A stretch of DNA of 64,000 nt from an uncultured Lachnospiraceae bacterium (GTDB taxonomy: Bacteria; Bacillota; Clostridia; Lachnospirales; Lachnospiraceae): positions 130,646 through 194,645 of the forward strand of contig CAJTWA010000001.1 in assembly GCA_910580195.1 (NCBI GenBank), given 5' to 3'. A program made the translations under genes and the position numbers. Numbering within the stretch: position 1 is the stretch's first letter; each line of letters opens with the position of its first letter. This document shows positions 53,222-60,952 of this stretch, piece by piece. The notes beneath the pieces were generated by a model. That model searched no databases. It saw only the letters and a list, made by a program, of their open reading frames with translations, and had not been told where the DNA came from.

Positions 53222-53261
53222 AAAATCCACAGGGCAGAGAATTGCAGTCCTGTGGATTTTT
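53222..53261 (+). terminator. Terminator of the Rpn-like gene
   Basis: The stem AAAATCCACAGG / CCTGTGGATTTT is followed by a short T run. Confidence 0.85.
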
Positions 53262-53440
53262 GCAGGAAGGGGACGTAAAGAAGGCTATAGATTCTATACT
53301 GGAAAAGGAAACTTCTATTGCCCAGTGCATATGATAAAGGAAAATGTTGCTGTTCACAGCATTGATAGCCCGTACAGCCAGCTGGGACAGTAACAGGAAA
53401 AGATTTGTTTGTGCCAAATTGGGCACAGGAAGGAGAAACC

Positions 53441-53485
53441 ATGGCAGTTACAATTATATTAGATGCAGGGCACGGCGGATATTAG
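53441..53485 (+). pseudogene. 5' fragment of a split N-acetylmuramoyl-L-alanine amidase gene
   Basis: AGGAGAAACC precedes ATG 53441. The reading MAVTIILDAGHGGY matches the start of amidase_3 cell-wall hydrolases, including the first zinc His, then hits TAG at 53483. The remaining 242 residues are encoded 3.7 kb downstream (57183-57909). The interruption falls exactly at the left attachment site of a serine-recombinase element, so in cells that excise it the gene would be whole. Confidence 0.88.
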
Positions 53486-53492
53486 TTGCGCA
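53462..53492. other. attL of the serine-recombinase element
   Basis: Chromosomal half GATGCAGGG (53462-53470), predicted crossover CA (53471-53472) and element half CGGCGGATATTAGTTGCGCA (53473-53492). The element half is an imperfect mirror (14 of 20) of the one at attR. Confidence 0.8.
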
Positions 53493-53634
53493 GGTAAATA
53501 AATAATAAAATACGCAGAGAAAGGAAGCTGCTGTACTTGCATCAAATGAAACATGTGTTACTGAGAACAGAGTAAACAGTAACAAACATGTGTGAGGGGG
53601 GACAAGCCTTATCTTAGATAAGCCAGAATTAGTG

Positions 53635-53663
53635 TTGCTGAAAGCTGTAACAGAAGTTATAAT
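53635..53663 (+). promoter_or_regulatory. Promoter of the element's Rpn-like gene
   Basis: TTGCTG (53635-53640), a 17-base spacer and TATAAT (53658-53663). Upstream, 53486-53634 holds an inverted repeat (GTTACTG / CAGTAAC with ACATGT, about 53548-53594) and TTATCT/AGATAA. Confidence 0.7.
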
Positions 53664-53698
53664 ATGAATAAGCCGATAACAAGAAAGAGGGTGGGTGT

Positions 53699-54514
53699 TT
53701 GAGCGATGCAGTAAAGCTGAATGGTGAGGAAGAAAATTTAGGGCTGTTGGAAGGATTTACCCTTCTGGATGACGAGTTTATGACAATTGTGTTTGACAGA
53801 AACACGGAGGCAACGGAACTTCTTTTAAACATTATTCTTGGCAGGAACGATATGGAAGTCACGGAAGTGGTGGCACAGAGGGAATATAAGAATCCGGTCA
53901 CAGGAGGACGCTCTATCAAGCTTGATATTTATGCCAAGGGTTCTGACGGAAAAGTGTATGATATTGAAGTACAAAATGAGAATGCTGGGGCAGACGTTCA
54001 CAGAGCCAGATTTCACAGCAGCATGTTAGATACGAAGATGCTGAAAGAAAAACAGAAATTCAAAGAAATTCATGAATCCTATGTGATATTCATTACAAAG
54101 AATGACTATATGAAAATGGGATTGCCGCTATACCATGTGGAAAGGACGATACAAGAATCAGGGGCGTTATTTGGGGATGGCGCGCATATTATTTATGTGA
54201 ATGGCAGCTATAAAAATGATAGTGACCCCGTAGGGAAACTGATGCATGATTTCCGCTGTACAAGTGCAGTCGATATGTTTTATCAGGAACTTGCAAAGTC
54301 GGTAAGGCATTTCAAAGAAACGGAAGGAGGCCGAAGCCAAATGAGTAAGGCAATGGAGGAAAGGATTAACAGAGAAAAAGACAAGGAAAGAATTGATAAT
54401 TCATTTGAGCATATTAAAAATCTTATGGAGGCCATGAAGATGACAGCAGAACAGGCAATGTCTATTTTAAAAATCCCAGATGCGGATAGGGCTGTTTTAT
54501 CCAAAAGATTTTAG
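53699..54514 (+). CDS. Rpn-family recombination-promoting nuclease/putative transposase
   Basis: 271 residues from TTG 53699 with AAGAGGGTGGG upstream; no better in-frame start exists. The N-terminal part (LDDEFMTIVFDRNTEATELLLNIILGRNDMEV, abbreviated) and the nuclease core SIKLDIYAKGSDGKVYDIEVQ (D...D-x-E-x-Q) followed by RARFHSSMLDTKML match the Rpn/PD-(D/E)XK-type family. Such proteins stimulate RecA-independent DNA transfer in E. coli. Coiled C-terminus. It is the main cargo gene of the serine-recombinase element and has a promoter and terminator of its own, so it is probably expressed. Confidence 0.82.
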   Translation: MSDAVKLNGEEENLGLLEGFTLLDDEFMTIVFDRNTEATELLLNIILGRNDMEVTEVVAQREYKNPVTGGRSIKLDIYAKGSDGKVYDIEVQNENAGADVHRARFHSSMLDTKMLKEKQKFKEIHESYVIFITKNDYMKMGLPLYHVERTIQESGALFGDGAHIIYVNGSYKNDSDPVGKLMHDFRCTSAVDMFYQELAKSVRHFKETEGGRSQMSKAMEERINREKDKERIDNSFEHIKNLMEAMKMTAEQAMSILKIPDADRAVLSKRF

Positions 54515-54562
54515 CGAATATTGAGAAAAAGAGCAATATGTGGAATAAAGTTGAGATATTTA

Positions 54563-54589
54563 GGCGGGCCAGTGATGGCTCGTCTTTTT
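54563..54589 (+). terminator. Terminator of the element's Rpn-like gene
   Basis: GGCGGGCC / GGCTCGTC (with G-U pairs) is followed by TTTTTG. Confidence 0.75.
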
Positions 54590-54648
54590 GTATATCTAAG
54601 GACACTCTTTGAGGCCGCCGTGCCATTCGGCTGTTTCATACGGTATAA

Positions 54649-55137
54649 ATGGCACTGATAAATGCCATGAGCAGGGAGTTTACCATGAAATTTTATCTCG
54701 GCGGGCTGGGGATTCTTGCCGGACACATCCATAGCCTGGCCTGCATTCCGCTGAGCATCCGGCTCCATGGCGGCCTGCAAGCACTCTGCAATTGGGATTC
54801 TTCCTGTATTTCCAACGCATCCCACGTAGTACAGATGGCAGAAGACGCTTATCAGGCAGCAAAAGTTTTTGGCGTTCCTCTGCGCCTGCTTGACTGGTAT
54901 TTTCTTTCCGTCCCGGCTCTTACGGGGCTTCGGGAACTTACCTTGGAAGGATCTGTCCATATCTCCGAATAAATCCGCTACCAACGTACTCCATCAAAAG
55001 GGAAAGTATCGGAAGGAGCCATGATGCGTTATCTGCGGAAATATATTTTTCATTTTATGGGCCAAAGTCCCGAATTGCGCATAACACAATTAATGCAGGA
55101 AATGCCAGTAATTGATAAGGATTTACTGGCTTCTTAA
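54649..55137 (+). pseudogene. Decayed DDE transposase (internal deletion and stop)
   Basis: One frame with a stop codon at 54970-54972. The first part (ISNASHVVQMAEDAYQAAKVFGVPLRLLDWYFLSVPAL, abbreviated) matches the central region of IS4-like DDE transposases common in Lachnospiraceae. The second (RYQRTPSKGKVSEGAMMRYLRKYIFHFMG, abbreviated) matches their C-terminus. The catalytic middle is deleted, so the gene is dead. A minus-strand open frame over the same bases is a shadow. 55138-55313 holds nothing further. Confidence 0.6.
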
Positions 55138-55313
55138 GCATACAAACTTTTTACTGTTCAGAAAATATAATAGTTCCATGAAATAAGAATAAATGAAATG
55201 GGCGGCGGATAAGCATATCACTTTGACGGGAAATACCGACAGGCAATACATATAGGAAAAGCCTATGAGCATATGTTGGAAAAACAGTAATTTTAACAGG
55301 GGGACAGACAAAT

Positions 55314-55448
55314 TTGAAAGAGAAAAAATCAGTCCAATATACAGTGGAAAGGGAATATTTAGCAAAGTTTTCCGTAGAGGAACTGCTGATCCGCATTATG
55401 AAAGCCCATCTGGACCAAGATATTGCAAAAAAAGATATGGCAAAGTGA
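55314..55448 (+). CDS. Small protein upstream of the serine recombinase, 44 residues
   Basis: TTG start at 55314 with AGGGGG about 10 bases upstream. Contains VQYTVEREYLAKFSVEELLI and IMKAHLDQDIAKKDMAK. Small proteins of this look (Y-x-V-x-x-E-Y-L ... EEL-x-x-R-I) are often found just before large serine recombinases in clostridial mobile elements and may act as recombination directionality or regulatory factors. The function is not established, and the TTG start lowers certainty. Confidence 0.5.
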   Translation: MKEKKSVQYTVEREYLAKFSVEELLIRIMKAHLDQDIAKKDMAK

Positions 55449-55526
55449 AGCAAACGCAGAAATGAACTGGAAAACAAAATATGGTATGATGCTGTTTACA
55501 AGTACAGCAGCCGCATAGGTGAGGAA

Positions 55527-57137
55527 ATGAAAAAATCAGAATTATTTTACACGGCTGTTTATATCAGGTTATCAAGGGAAGACGGCGATAAGGAGGAAAG
55601 TGACAGCGTAGGGAACCAGAGGAAACTTTTGACAGAATATGTTTCAAAAGTGGAAAACCTTATCATTTATGACGTCTATGTGGACGACGGGTATACAGGC
55701 ACCAATTTTGACCGTCCCAGTTTTAAGAGAATGATTACAGATATAGAGGAAGGGAGGGTGAATTGTGTTGTTGTAAAGGATTTATCCAGATTTGGACGGG
55801 ATTATATTGACACAGGGCGTTATTTGGAGCGGGTATTTCCAGAATTGGGGGTGCGGTTTATTTCTGTGTCAGACGGGATTGACAGCATCCGGCAGGCGTA
55901 TGACATGCTTCTGCCCATTAAAAATATTTTCAATGAACAGTATGCCAGGGATATTTCCAAAAAAGTCCAGGCAACAGTAAAATCAAAGCAGAAAGCGGGG
56001 GAGTTTATCGGTTCGTTCACCAGTTACGGTTATAAGAAATCGCCTGCAGACAAGAATAAGCTTATCATTGACGAATACGCTGCAGAGGTGGTGAGGAAGG
56101 TATTCCGTTTATATGTAGGGGGAATGGGGAAACTGAGCATTGCCAAGCTTTTAAATGCAGAAGGAATCCTCTGCCCGTCCGAGTATAAAATGGCAAACGG
56201 TTTAAATTACAAGAACTGCAACCGTCTGGAAAGTACTTCTTATTGGACATATTCTACCATCAACATCATGCTGAAGAATGAGATGTACCGGGGGAATATG
56301 GTGCAGGGAAAAAAGCACCAGAGAATGAAGGGCAAGCAGAAATTGGTGGATAAAGAAGGCTGGATTGTGGTCAAAGGCACCCATGAGTCAATCATTGACT
56401 TGGAAACATGGGAAAAGACACAGAAGCTTTTGTCAAAACGCCATAGGGATATGGGGCTGGAAGAAAATAAGAACATTTTTGCCGGATTTATCATATGCGC
56501 AGATTGTGGCAGGGCTATGATGAAGAATTTTTGGAAACGCACAGATGGGAGTAAAGCATATTCTTTTTACTGTGGGACATATAAACGTCATGGAAAAGGG
56601 TACTGTACGCCGCATACATTGCCATTCCATGTGCTGGAGGAAATTATACTAAATGATTTAAGGACAATCATTCAGAACGTCAATGATATACAAAGGCTTG
56701 TGGAGAATCCGTCTTTTCATCATCCCAAAGCAGAGGAAATCGTCCGGAAAGAGCTTGTCAGGGTAAAAGCTGAATTAGGGCGGGTGCAGAAGTTAAAGAA
56801 ATCAGCCTATGAAGATTATAAAGAGGGGATAATTTCAAAAGAAGAATTTTTTACTTACCGTGAAGATTACCTGAAAAAAGAAGAGTTTTATAAAAAACAG
56901 ACAGAAACATTGGAAGGAAAAGTGAAAGAAAGCGTTACGGAGGACGTATTTCAGATGCCGTGGCTGAAAAGACTGCTGGAGATGAAAGACATTGAAAAGC
57001 TGGATAGAGAAGTGATTGTAGAGATGGTAGACCAGATTGTTGTGTATGAGAATCACAAAATTAAAATCAAATATAATTTTGGAAACGAATTGGAACATTT
57101 GTTTTCTGATTTTTTTCAGGAAGGTAAAGCAGTTTAA
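55527..57137 (+). CDS. Large serine recombinase
   Basis: 536 residues. N-terminal catalytic domain with the nucleophile in AVYIRLSREDGD, then DVYVDDGYTGTNFDRPSFKRM and VVKDLSRFGRDYIDTGRYLE (each a family signature, abbreviated). Recombinase domain ~170-290 (GYKKSP, STINIMLKNEMYRGNMVQGK), zinc ribbon CADCGRAM...FYCGTYKRHGKGYC and a long coiled coil ~390-470. The family integrates and excises elements at short att sites. It lies at the right end of the element, 23 bases from attR, which is the usual placement. All motifs are intact, so it is predicted active. Confidence 0.96.
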   Translation: MKKSELFYTAVYIRLSREDGDKEESDSVGNQRKLLTEYVSKVENLIIYDVYVDDGYTGTNFDRPSFKRMITDIEEGRVNCVVVKDLSRFGRDYIDTGRYLERVFPELGVRFISVSDGIDSIRQAYDMLLPIKNIFNEQYARDISKKVQATVKSKQKAGEFIGSFTSYGYKKSPADKNKLIIDEYAAEVVRKVFRLYVGGMGKLSIAKLLNAEGILCPSEYKMANGLNYKNCNRLESTSYWTYSTINIMLKNEMYRGNMVQGKKHQRMKGKQKLVDKEGWIVVKGTHESIIDLETWEKTQKLLSKRHRDMGLEENKNIFAGFIICADCGRAMMKNFWKRTDGSKAYSFYCGTYKRHGKGYCTPHTLPFHVLEEIILNDLRTIIQNVNDIQRLVENPSFHHPKAEEIVRKELVRVKAELGRVQKLKKSAYEDYKEGIISKEEFFTYREDYLKKEEFYKKQTETLEGKVKESVTEDVFQMPWLKRLLEMKDIEKLDREVIVEMVDQIVVYENHKIKIKYNFGNELEHLFSDFFQEGKAV

Positions 57138-57160
57138 ATGTAGCACATATGGAAAGTATT

Positions 57161-57191
57161 TGCGCATACAACATCCGGCACATGGGGGCTA
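57161..57191. other. attR of the serine-recombinase element
   Basis: Element half TGCGCATACAACATCCGGCA (57161-57180), predicted crossover CA (57181-57182) and chromosomal half TGGGGGCTA onward. With attL it reconstructs attB as GATGCAGGG-CA-TGGGGGCT, encoding DAGHGG. Confidence 0.8.
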
Positions 57192-57909
57192 TGATAATGG
57201 CGCTTCTTACAATGGAAGGAAGGAAAAAGACGATGCCCTGCGCGTAACCCTTGCAGTTGGGAAGAAGCTGGAGGATGCAGGCTATAACGTGCTCTACACA
57301 AGGACCACGGACCGTTACGACTCCCCTTTTGAAAAAGCACAGATTGCCAACCGCTCCGGCGCCGATTATTTTATTTCTTTCCACCGGAATTCCGGGATAA
57401 ACCCCAATACTTACAGCGGAACGCAGGCTTTGGTGTATGAAACAGGGACGGAGGCCGCAAGGCTTGGGGAGGCCATTAACCAAGAACTTGTGGATTTTGG
57501 GTTTAAAGACCTCGGGGTAGTGGAACGGCCCGGGCTTGTGGTGCTGCGGAGGACCCAGATGCCGGCGGTCCTGATGGAACTTGGCTTTATCAACAATGAA
57601 GCGGACAATGCATTGTTTGACCAGCAGTTTAACCAGATGGTAGATGCTATCGTGGCTGGCGTGGAGAAGGCAGTCCCTTTGGCGCCGCCTGCCAGAAAAT
57701 ATGGCGTGCAGGTAGGCTTGTACCGCTATGAGTCCAATGCGCAATACCTGAAAGAACAGTTGGAGGACCAAGGGTATTTTGTATCCATACGCTGGGAAGA
57801 CCCTTACTATGCAGTAATTGTAGGCAGGGAAGACAGCTTGGAGGGCGCCATGGAGCTTCAGGCCCAGCTGCGCCAAGATGGGTACGACACCTTAGTCGTA
57901 AGCATGTGA
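57183..57909 (+). pseudogene. 3' part of the split N-acetylmuramoyl-L-alanine amidase with SPOR domain
   Basis: Lacks its own start. Joined to 53441-53472 it gives a 252-residue amidase_3 enzyme, which cleaves the amide bond between muramic acid and the stem peptide. Seen: GGYDNGASYNGRKEKDDALR, the zinc/catalytic region ADYFISFHRNSG and AVLMELGFINNEADN, then a C-terminal SPOR domain (GVQVGLYRYESNAQYLKEQL ... YAVIVGREDSLEGAMELQAQL) that binds denuded glycan. The frame is fully open, with no decay, arguing for recent insertion or for regulated excision. Confidence 0.88.
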
Positions 57910-57959
57910 GAATCTGAAATTTTCACGAAATTTCTAATAAATAGATGAAGAAACTAAAG

Positions 57960-58013
57960 TTTTTCTAAATATTTAGAAAAAGCATTTACAAACCCGGCAG
58001 GCCCGTGTATGAT
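57960..58013 (+). promoter_or_regulatory. Promoter with 22-bp palindrome upstream of the TadZ-like gene
   Basis: TTTACA (57985-57990), a 17-base spacer and TATGAT (58008-58013). A perfect palindrome made of TTTTTCTAAAT and its complement (57960-57981) ends four bases before the -35 box. TTTCTAA(A/T) recurs at about 57930 and 58048. The leader 58020-58160 is otherwise featureless. Confidence 0.65.
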
Positions 58014-58160
58014 GAACATATCTTTTGTTCAATGTGCAATTGTCTTTGCGCGGAATTTCTAAATGTGCAGCAATTATGGTCCGTTTGAATCCCTGAACCC
58101 AAACTATCTGTCAGTGAGGACTCCTTTTTCCAATTTGCGGGAATAATAAGGAGAGATATC

Positions 58161-59210
58161 ATGAAAATAGCATTTTGGAGTGAAGAAAACCAAGTGGAAA
58201 CAGCTTTCCATATGTCACTTGTGGCTTGTGCATCCGCATGGATGTACCCAATCTCCGTGGCAGCCATTTCTGGCGGCTACCAAGGGGAAGAATTGGAAAA
58301 AAGCTTGGTGGGAGGCCGTTATAAAAGCAATACCGTCCGGAATTTTCCGGATAACCGGGAAAAGGAAGAACTGCAAAGAAAGAAAAAAGGGAGCAGGCAG
58401 GAAAAGGGAAAATTTGCAAGGAACCGTCCAGATAGAGGATGCCACACCCCTGTTTCAGGGCCATTTTCAGGCATTGGAAATGAGGATGCAGGGGGGATTC
58501 TTCTGGCAGCGGGACAGCAAGATGCAAGGCGGAGCTTGCTGTCAGCGGGACAGCCGGATGCAGGGGGGATCTTGCTGACAGCAGAACAGCAGGATTATTT
58601 TGCAGCCAGCGGGCTGGACTGCCTGCTGGGAAAGCGGCGGGAAGAACTGACAAAACAAGCAGTTTTAGCCAATATGCAGCCAGTCATCGAAGATAAGATG
58701 TACTGCCTGCCCGGCAGCAGGAGGCCGGAGCAGGAGTGGTGGCACATAGATCCGCTGTTTACTGGGTTACGGCAGGTTCTGGATGCAGTGGAGGAATGTT
58801 TTGACGTGGTATTTGTGGACTGCGGGAGCAGGAAAGACGATTTTGCCCAAGGCGTCCTAAGGGAAGCCGATATCTGCGTCCTGAACATGGACCAGGAATC
58901 GGAATTGGTTGGGGACTATTACCGGAACCCGCCGAAGCTCCGTGGGAAAGTATTTTTCCTTGTTGGGAATTATTTTGAGGATGGCCTGTATACCAGACGG
59001 AACCTAGAACGCCTTTACCGGGTAGATGGGGAACTGCTGGGAGCCATCCCCTGCCACCCTCAGGTCAAAGAAGCTGTTAGGGCTGGCAAGACGGGGGCAG
59101 TGGCAAGGAATTATGCCAAGAGGGACAGGGCGCCAAGCTACACCAAGTTTGGACAGGAACTGCAGAGGGCTGTAAGGCTTATTTTGAAGCTGGCAGGGAT
59201 AGGGGGTTAG
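58161..59210 (+). CDS. TadZ/CpaE-like ParA-family protein without P-loop
   Basis: 349 residues, AAGGAG upstream. The N-terminus MKIAFWSEENQVETAFHMSL aligns with ParA/MinD-type proteins at the position of the Walker A loop, but the Gly-Lys-Thr residues are absent. Later motifs FDVVFVDCGSR, ADICVLNMDQE and LVGNYFED follow the ParA/TadZ fold. TadZ places type IV Tad (Flp) pilus machinery at the pole; in Lachnospiraceae a MKIAFWS-type gene often starts tad loci, but no tad gene follows here. Residues ~105-145 are three 12-residue repeats (DAGGILLAAGQQ, DARRSLLSAGQP, DAGGILLTAEQQ), an unusual insert. Confidence 0.68.
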   Translation: MKIAFWSEENQVETAFHMSLVACASAWMYPISVAAISGGYQGEELEKSLVGGRYKSNTVRNFPDNREKEELQRKKKGSRQEKGKFARNRPDRGCHTPVSGPFSGIGNEDAGGILLAAGQQDARRSLLSAGQPDAGGILLTAEQQDYFAASGLDCLLGKRREELTKQAVLANMQPVIEDKMYCLPGSRRPEQEWWHIDPLFTGLRQVLDAVEECFDVVFVDCGSRKDDFAQGVLREADICVLNMDQESELVGDYYRNPPKLRGKVFFLVGNYFEDGLYTRRNLERLYRVDGELLGAIPCHPQVKEAVRAGKTGAVARNYAKRDRAPSYTKFGQELQRAVRLILKLAGIGG

Positions 59211-59227
59211 CCCGCTGCCAGAAAGAA

Positions 59228-59261
59228 GGAACCGCCCTGCTGCCAGCAATGGGGCGGTTCC
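59228..59261 (-). terminator. Terminator of the cyclophilin gene
   Basis: The perfect stem GGAACCGCCC / GGGCGGTTCC is followed on the minus strand by TTCTTTCT. It may also end the convergent TadZ-like transcript. Confidence 0.65.
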
Positions 59262-59284
59262 TCCAAAGCTTCACTTCCCGTAGC

Positions 59285-59392
59285 GTTTCAGGCTGCGGGC
59301 TTACACCGTTTCAGGCTGCGGGCTTACACCGTTCCAGGCTGCGGGCTTACACCGTTCCATGCTGCGGGCTTACACCGTTTCAGGCTGCGGGT
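59285..59392. repeat. 23-bp tandem repeat, about 4.7 copies, at the cyclophilin stop codon
   Basis: TTTCAGGCTGCGGGCTTACA plus CCG repeats with period 23. The last unit contains the minus-strand stop and final codons of the cyclophilin gene. Confidence 0.92.
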
Positions 59393-59891
59393 ATTCCACC
59401 CCAAAGCAGTCTACCGTCACCCGTTTCATTACCTGCGGCTCCATAGGCCTGTCTGAATAATCGGTAGCAGTTTCTGCAATCCGGTTGACTGCCTCCATGC
59501 CTTCCGTTACTTTCCCGAAGGCGGCGTAAGCCCCGTCCAGATGCGGGGAATCCTGATGCATGATGAAGAACTGGGAGCCAGCAGAATCCGGTGCCATTGC
59601 CCTGGCCATGGAAAGGACGCCTGCGGTGTGCTTCAACCCATTGGGGAAGCCGTTCTGGGAAAATTCCCCCCGGATGCTGTAGCCGGGGCCTCCCATCCCG
59701 TTCCCGTCCGGGCAGCCGCCCTGGACCATGAAGCCTTTTATGACACGGTGGAAGATAAGGCCGTCATAGTAGCCCTTGCTGGCAAGGCTGATGAAATTAT
59801 TTACGGTGTTCGGTGCAATTTCAGGATACAGCTCCGCTTTTATGGTGTCGCCGTTTTCCATCTCAAATGTTACAATTGGGTTTTGGGCCAT
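59370..59891 (-). CDS. Cyclophilin-type peptidyl-prolyl isomerase
   Basis: 173 residues, single-domain cytosolic form (no signal). Catalyses cis-trans isomerisation of prolyl bonds. Active-site residues in FHRVIKGFMVQGG (Arg), AGSQFFIMH and AYAAFGKVTEGMEAVN. The usual Trp that gives cyclosporin sensitivity is replaced (LDGAYAAFG). AGAGGT lies before the ATG. The C-terminal EYPQPETV and stop are encoded by one unit of a 23-bp tandem repeat that continues into the 3' region. The 286-base gap to the next gene (59892-60177) has no gene; it shows only a small ATCCC/GGGAT inverted repeat near 60040-60055. Confidence 0.94.
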   Translation of the reverse strand: MAQNPIVTFEMENGDTIKAELYPEIAPNTVNNFISLASKGYYDGLIFHRVIKGFMVQGGCPDGNGMGGPGYSIRGEFSQNGFPNGLKHTAGVLSMARAMAPDSAGSQFFIMHQDSPHLDGAYAAFGKVTEGMEAVNRIAETATDYSDRPMEPQVMKRVTVDCFGVEYPQPETV

Positions 59892-60177
59892 TGTGTTTAC
59901 CTCTTTCCAGATTTTTTAATTTTGCAGCATTTTTGCCTATTTTTGCTTATTCCAGCACGTTTCAGCATGGGGCAGGGCATGCATGCCCAAGGGCCGGATG
60001 GGCAAATGTTTTTTCCAAACATGCTGCTTGTATTATTATATCCCGAAGAGGGGATTTCGTAAAGACTAAATCCTGTCGACAGGAACTGCGAATATTTTTA
60101 GGCGCCCAATGGTATTCTTTTAAAAAAATTCATACGTCATCGATTTGCCGTCGATATACGAAAGGGGACTAATACTC

Positions 60178-60804
60178 ATGGCAGATAAAATTTTTGAAAA
60201 CAATCAGGTTACAATTACTGGTGAGATCGTTTCAGATTTCCAGTATAGTCACGAGGTATTCGGGGAAGGCTTCTATATGGTGGAAGTGTCTGTGAACCGG
60301 CTGAGCAATTTTGCAGACATCATCCCAATGATGATTTCCGAACGACTGATTGATACGCAGCATAGTTATATTGGGCAGTATATCCGGGTGGACGGCCAGT
60401 TCCGTTCTTACAACAGGCACGAAGAGAAAAGGAACCGTCTGGTCCTGTCTGTATTTGTGCGGGAACTGGAATTTGTGGATGAAATCCCGGAAGGGGAGAA
60501 AAGCAACCAGATTTTTCTGGACGGCTATATCTGCAAGGAGCCTATTTACCGGAAAACGCCCCTTGGGAGGGAAATTGCAGACCTGCTGATTGCGGTTAAC
60601 CGCTCTTATGGGAAATCCGATTACATACCATGCATCTGCTGGGGCAGGAATGCCAGATATGCCTCTGGCTTTGAGGTTGGGGGGCATGTGCAGGTGTATG
60701 GGAGAATCCAGAGCAGGGAGTATGTAAAAAAACTTTCGGAAACAGAGGTAGAGCACAGGGTTGCCTATGAAGTTTCTGTAAGCAAGGTGGAATATCTTGA
60801 ATAG
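60178..60804 (+). CDS. Single-stranded DNA-binding-like protein with two OB folds
   Basis: 208 residues from ATG 60178 (AAAGGGGA 11 bases upstream). Two OB-fold halves: residues ~8-100 (NQVTITGEIVSDFQYSHEVFGEGFYMVEVSV, abbreviated; ...RLVLSVFVRELEF) and ~108-205 (NQIFLDGYICKEPIYRKTPLG, DLLIAVNRSYGKSDYIPCIC, VQVYGRIQSREYV). The second half is close to canonical SSB (G-x-x-x-x-P-x-x-R-x-T-x-x-G-R-x-x-A). There is no acidic DDxxF-type tail, so it is not the main SSB. Possibly an auxiliary ssDNA-binding protein. Confidence 0.78.
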   Translation: MADKIFENNQVTITGEIVSDFQYSHEVFGEGFYMVEVSVNRLSNFADIIPMMISERLIDTQHSYIGQYIRVDGQFRSYNRHEEKRNRLVLSVFVRELEFVDEIPEGEKSNQIFLDGYICKEPIYRKTPLGREIADLLIAVNRSYGKSDYIPCICWGRNARYASGFEVGGHVQVYGRIQSREYVKKLSETEVEHRVAYEVSVSKVEYLE

Positions 60805-60952
60805 ACGGAATACAAGGGGAGTTTTTTGAAAGAAATGAGGGTACATACTGCAAAATACACAATTTAAAAACAACGATTTGACAAAAATTTGCATTTTCCG
60901 AAGGTATGTGGTATTTTAAAAAAAGGCTTTGTATAAAAGAAAGGAAAATGGC

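Larger units (their letters stand above)
53471..57182 (+). mobile_element. 3.71-kb serine-recombinase element inserted in the amidase gene
   Basis: Runs from the CA at 53471 to the CA at 57181. Contents: a hairpin-rich leader, an Rpn-like nuclease gene, a decayed DDE transposase, a 44-residue gene and a large serine recombinase whose stop is 23 bases from attR. It is more AT-rich than its surroundings. Excision between the two CA dinucleotides removes 3710 bp and joins 32 bases of the amidase 5' end to 727 bases of the 3' end, giving 759 bases (253 codons with stop) in frame. Confidence 0.88.

Noticed and set aside
54511..54984. 157-residue minus-strand frame inside the element
   Set aside because: Antisense to a recognisable decayed transposase on the plus strand; no ribosome site.
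57037..57182. A start for the amidase 3' part within the recombinase gene
   Set aside because: The codons before the CA at 57181 translate attP and recombinase sequence and lack a ribosome site; the amidase start is at 53441.
59285..59392. CRISPR repeats
   Set aside because: 23-bp units are contiguous with no spacers and extend from the cyclophilin coding end.
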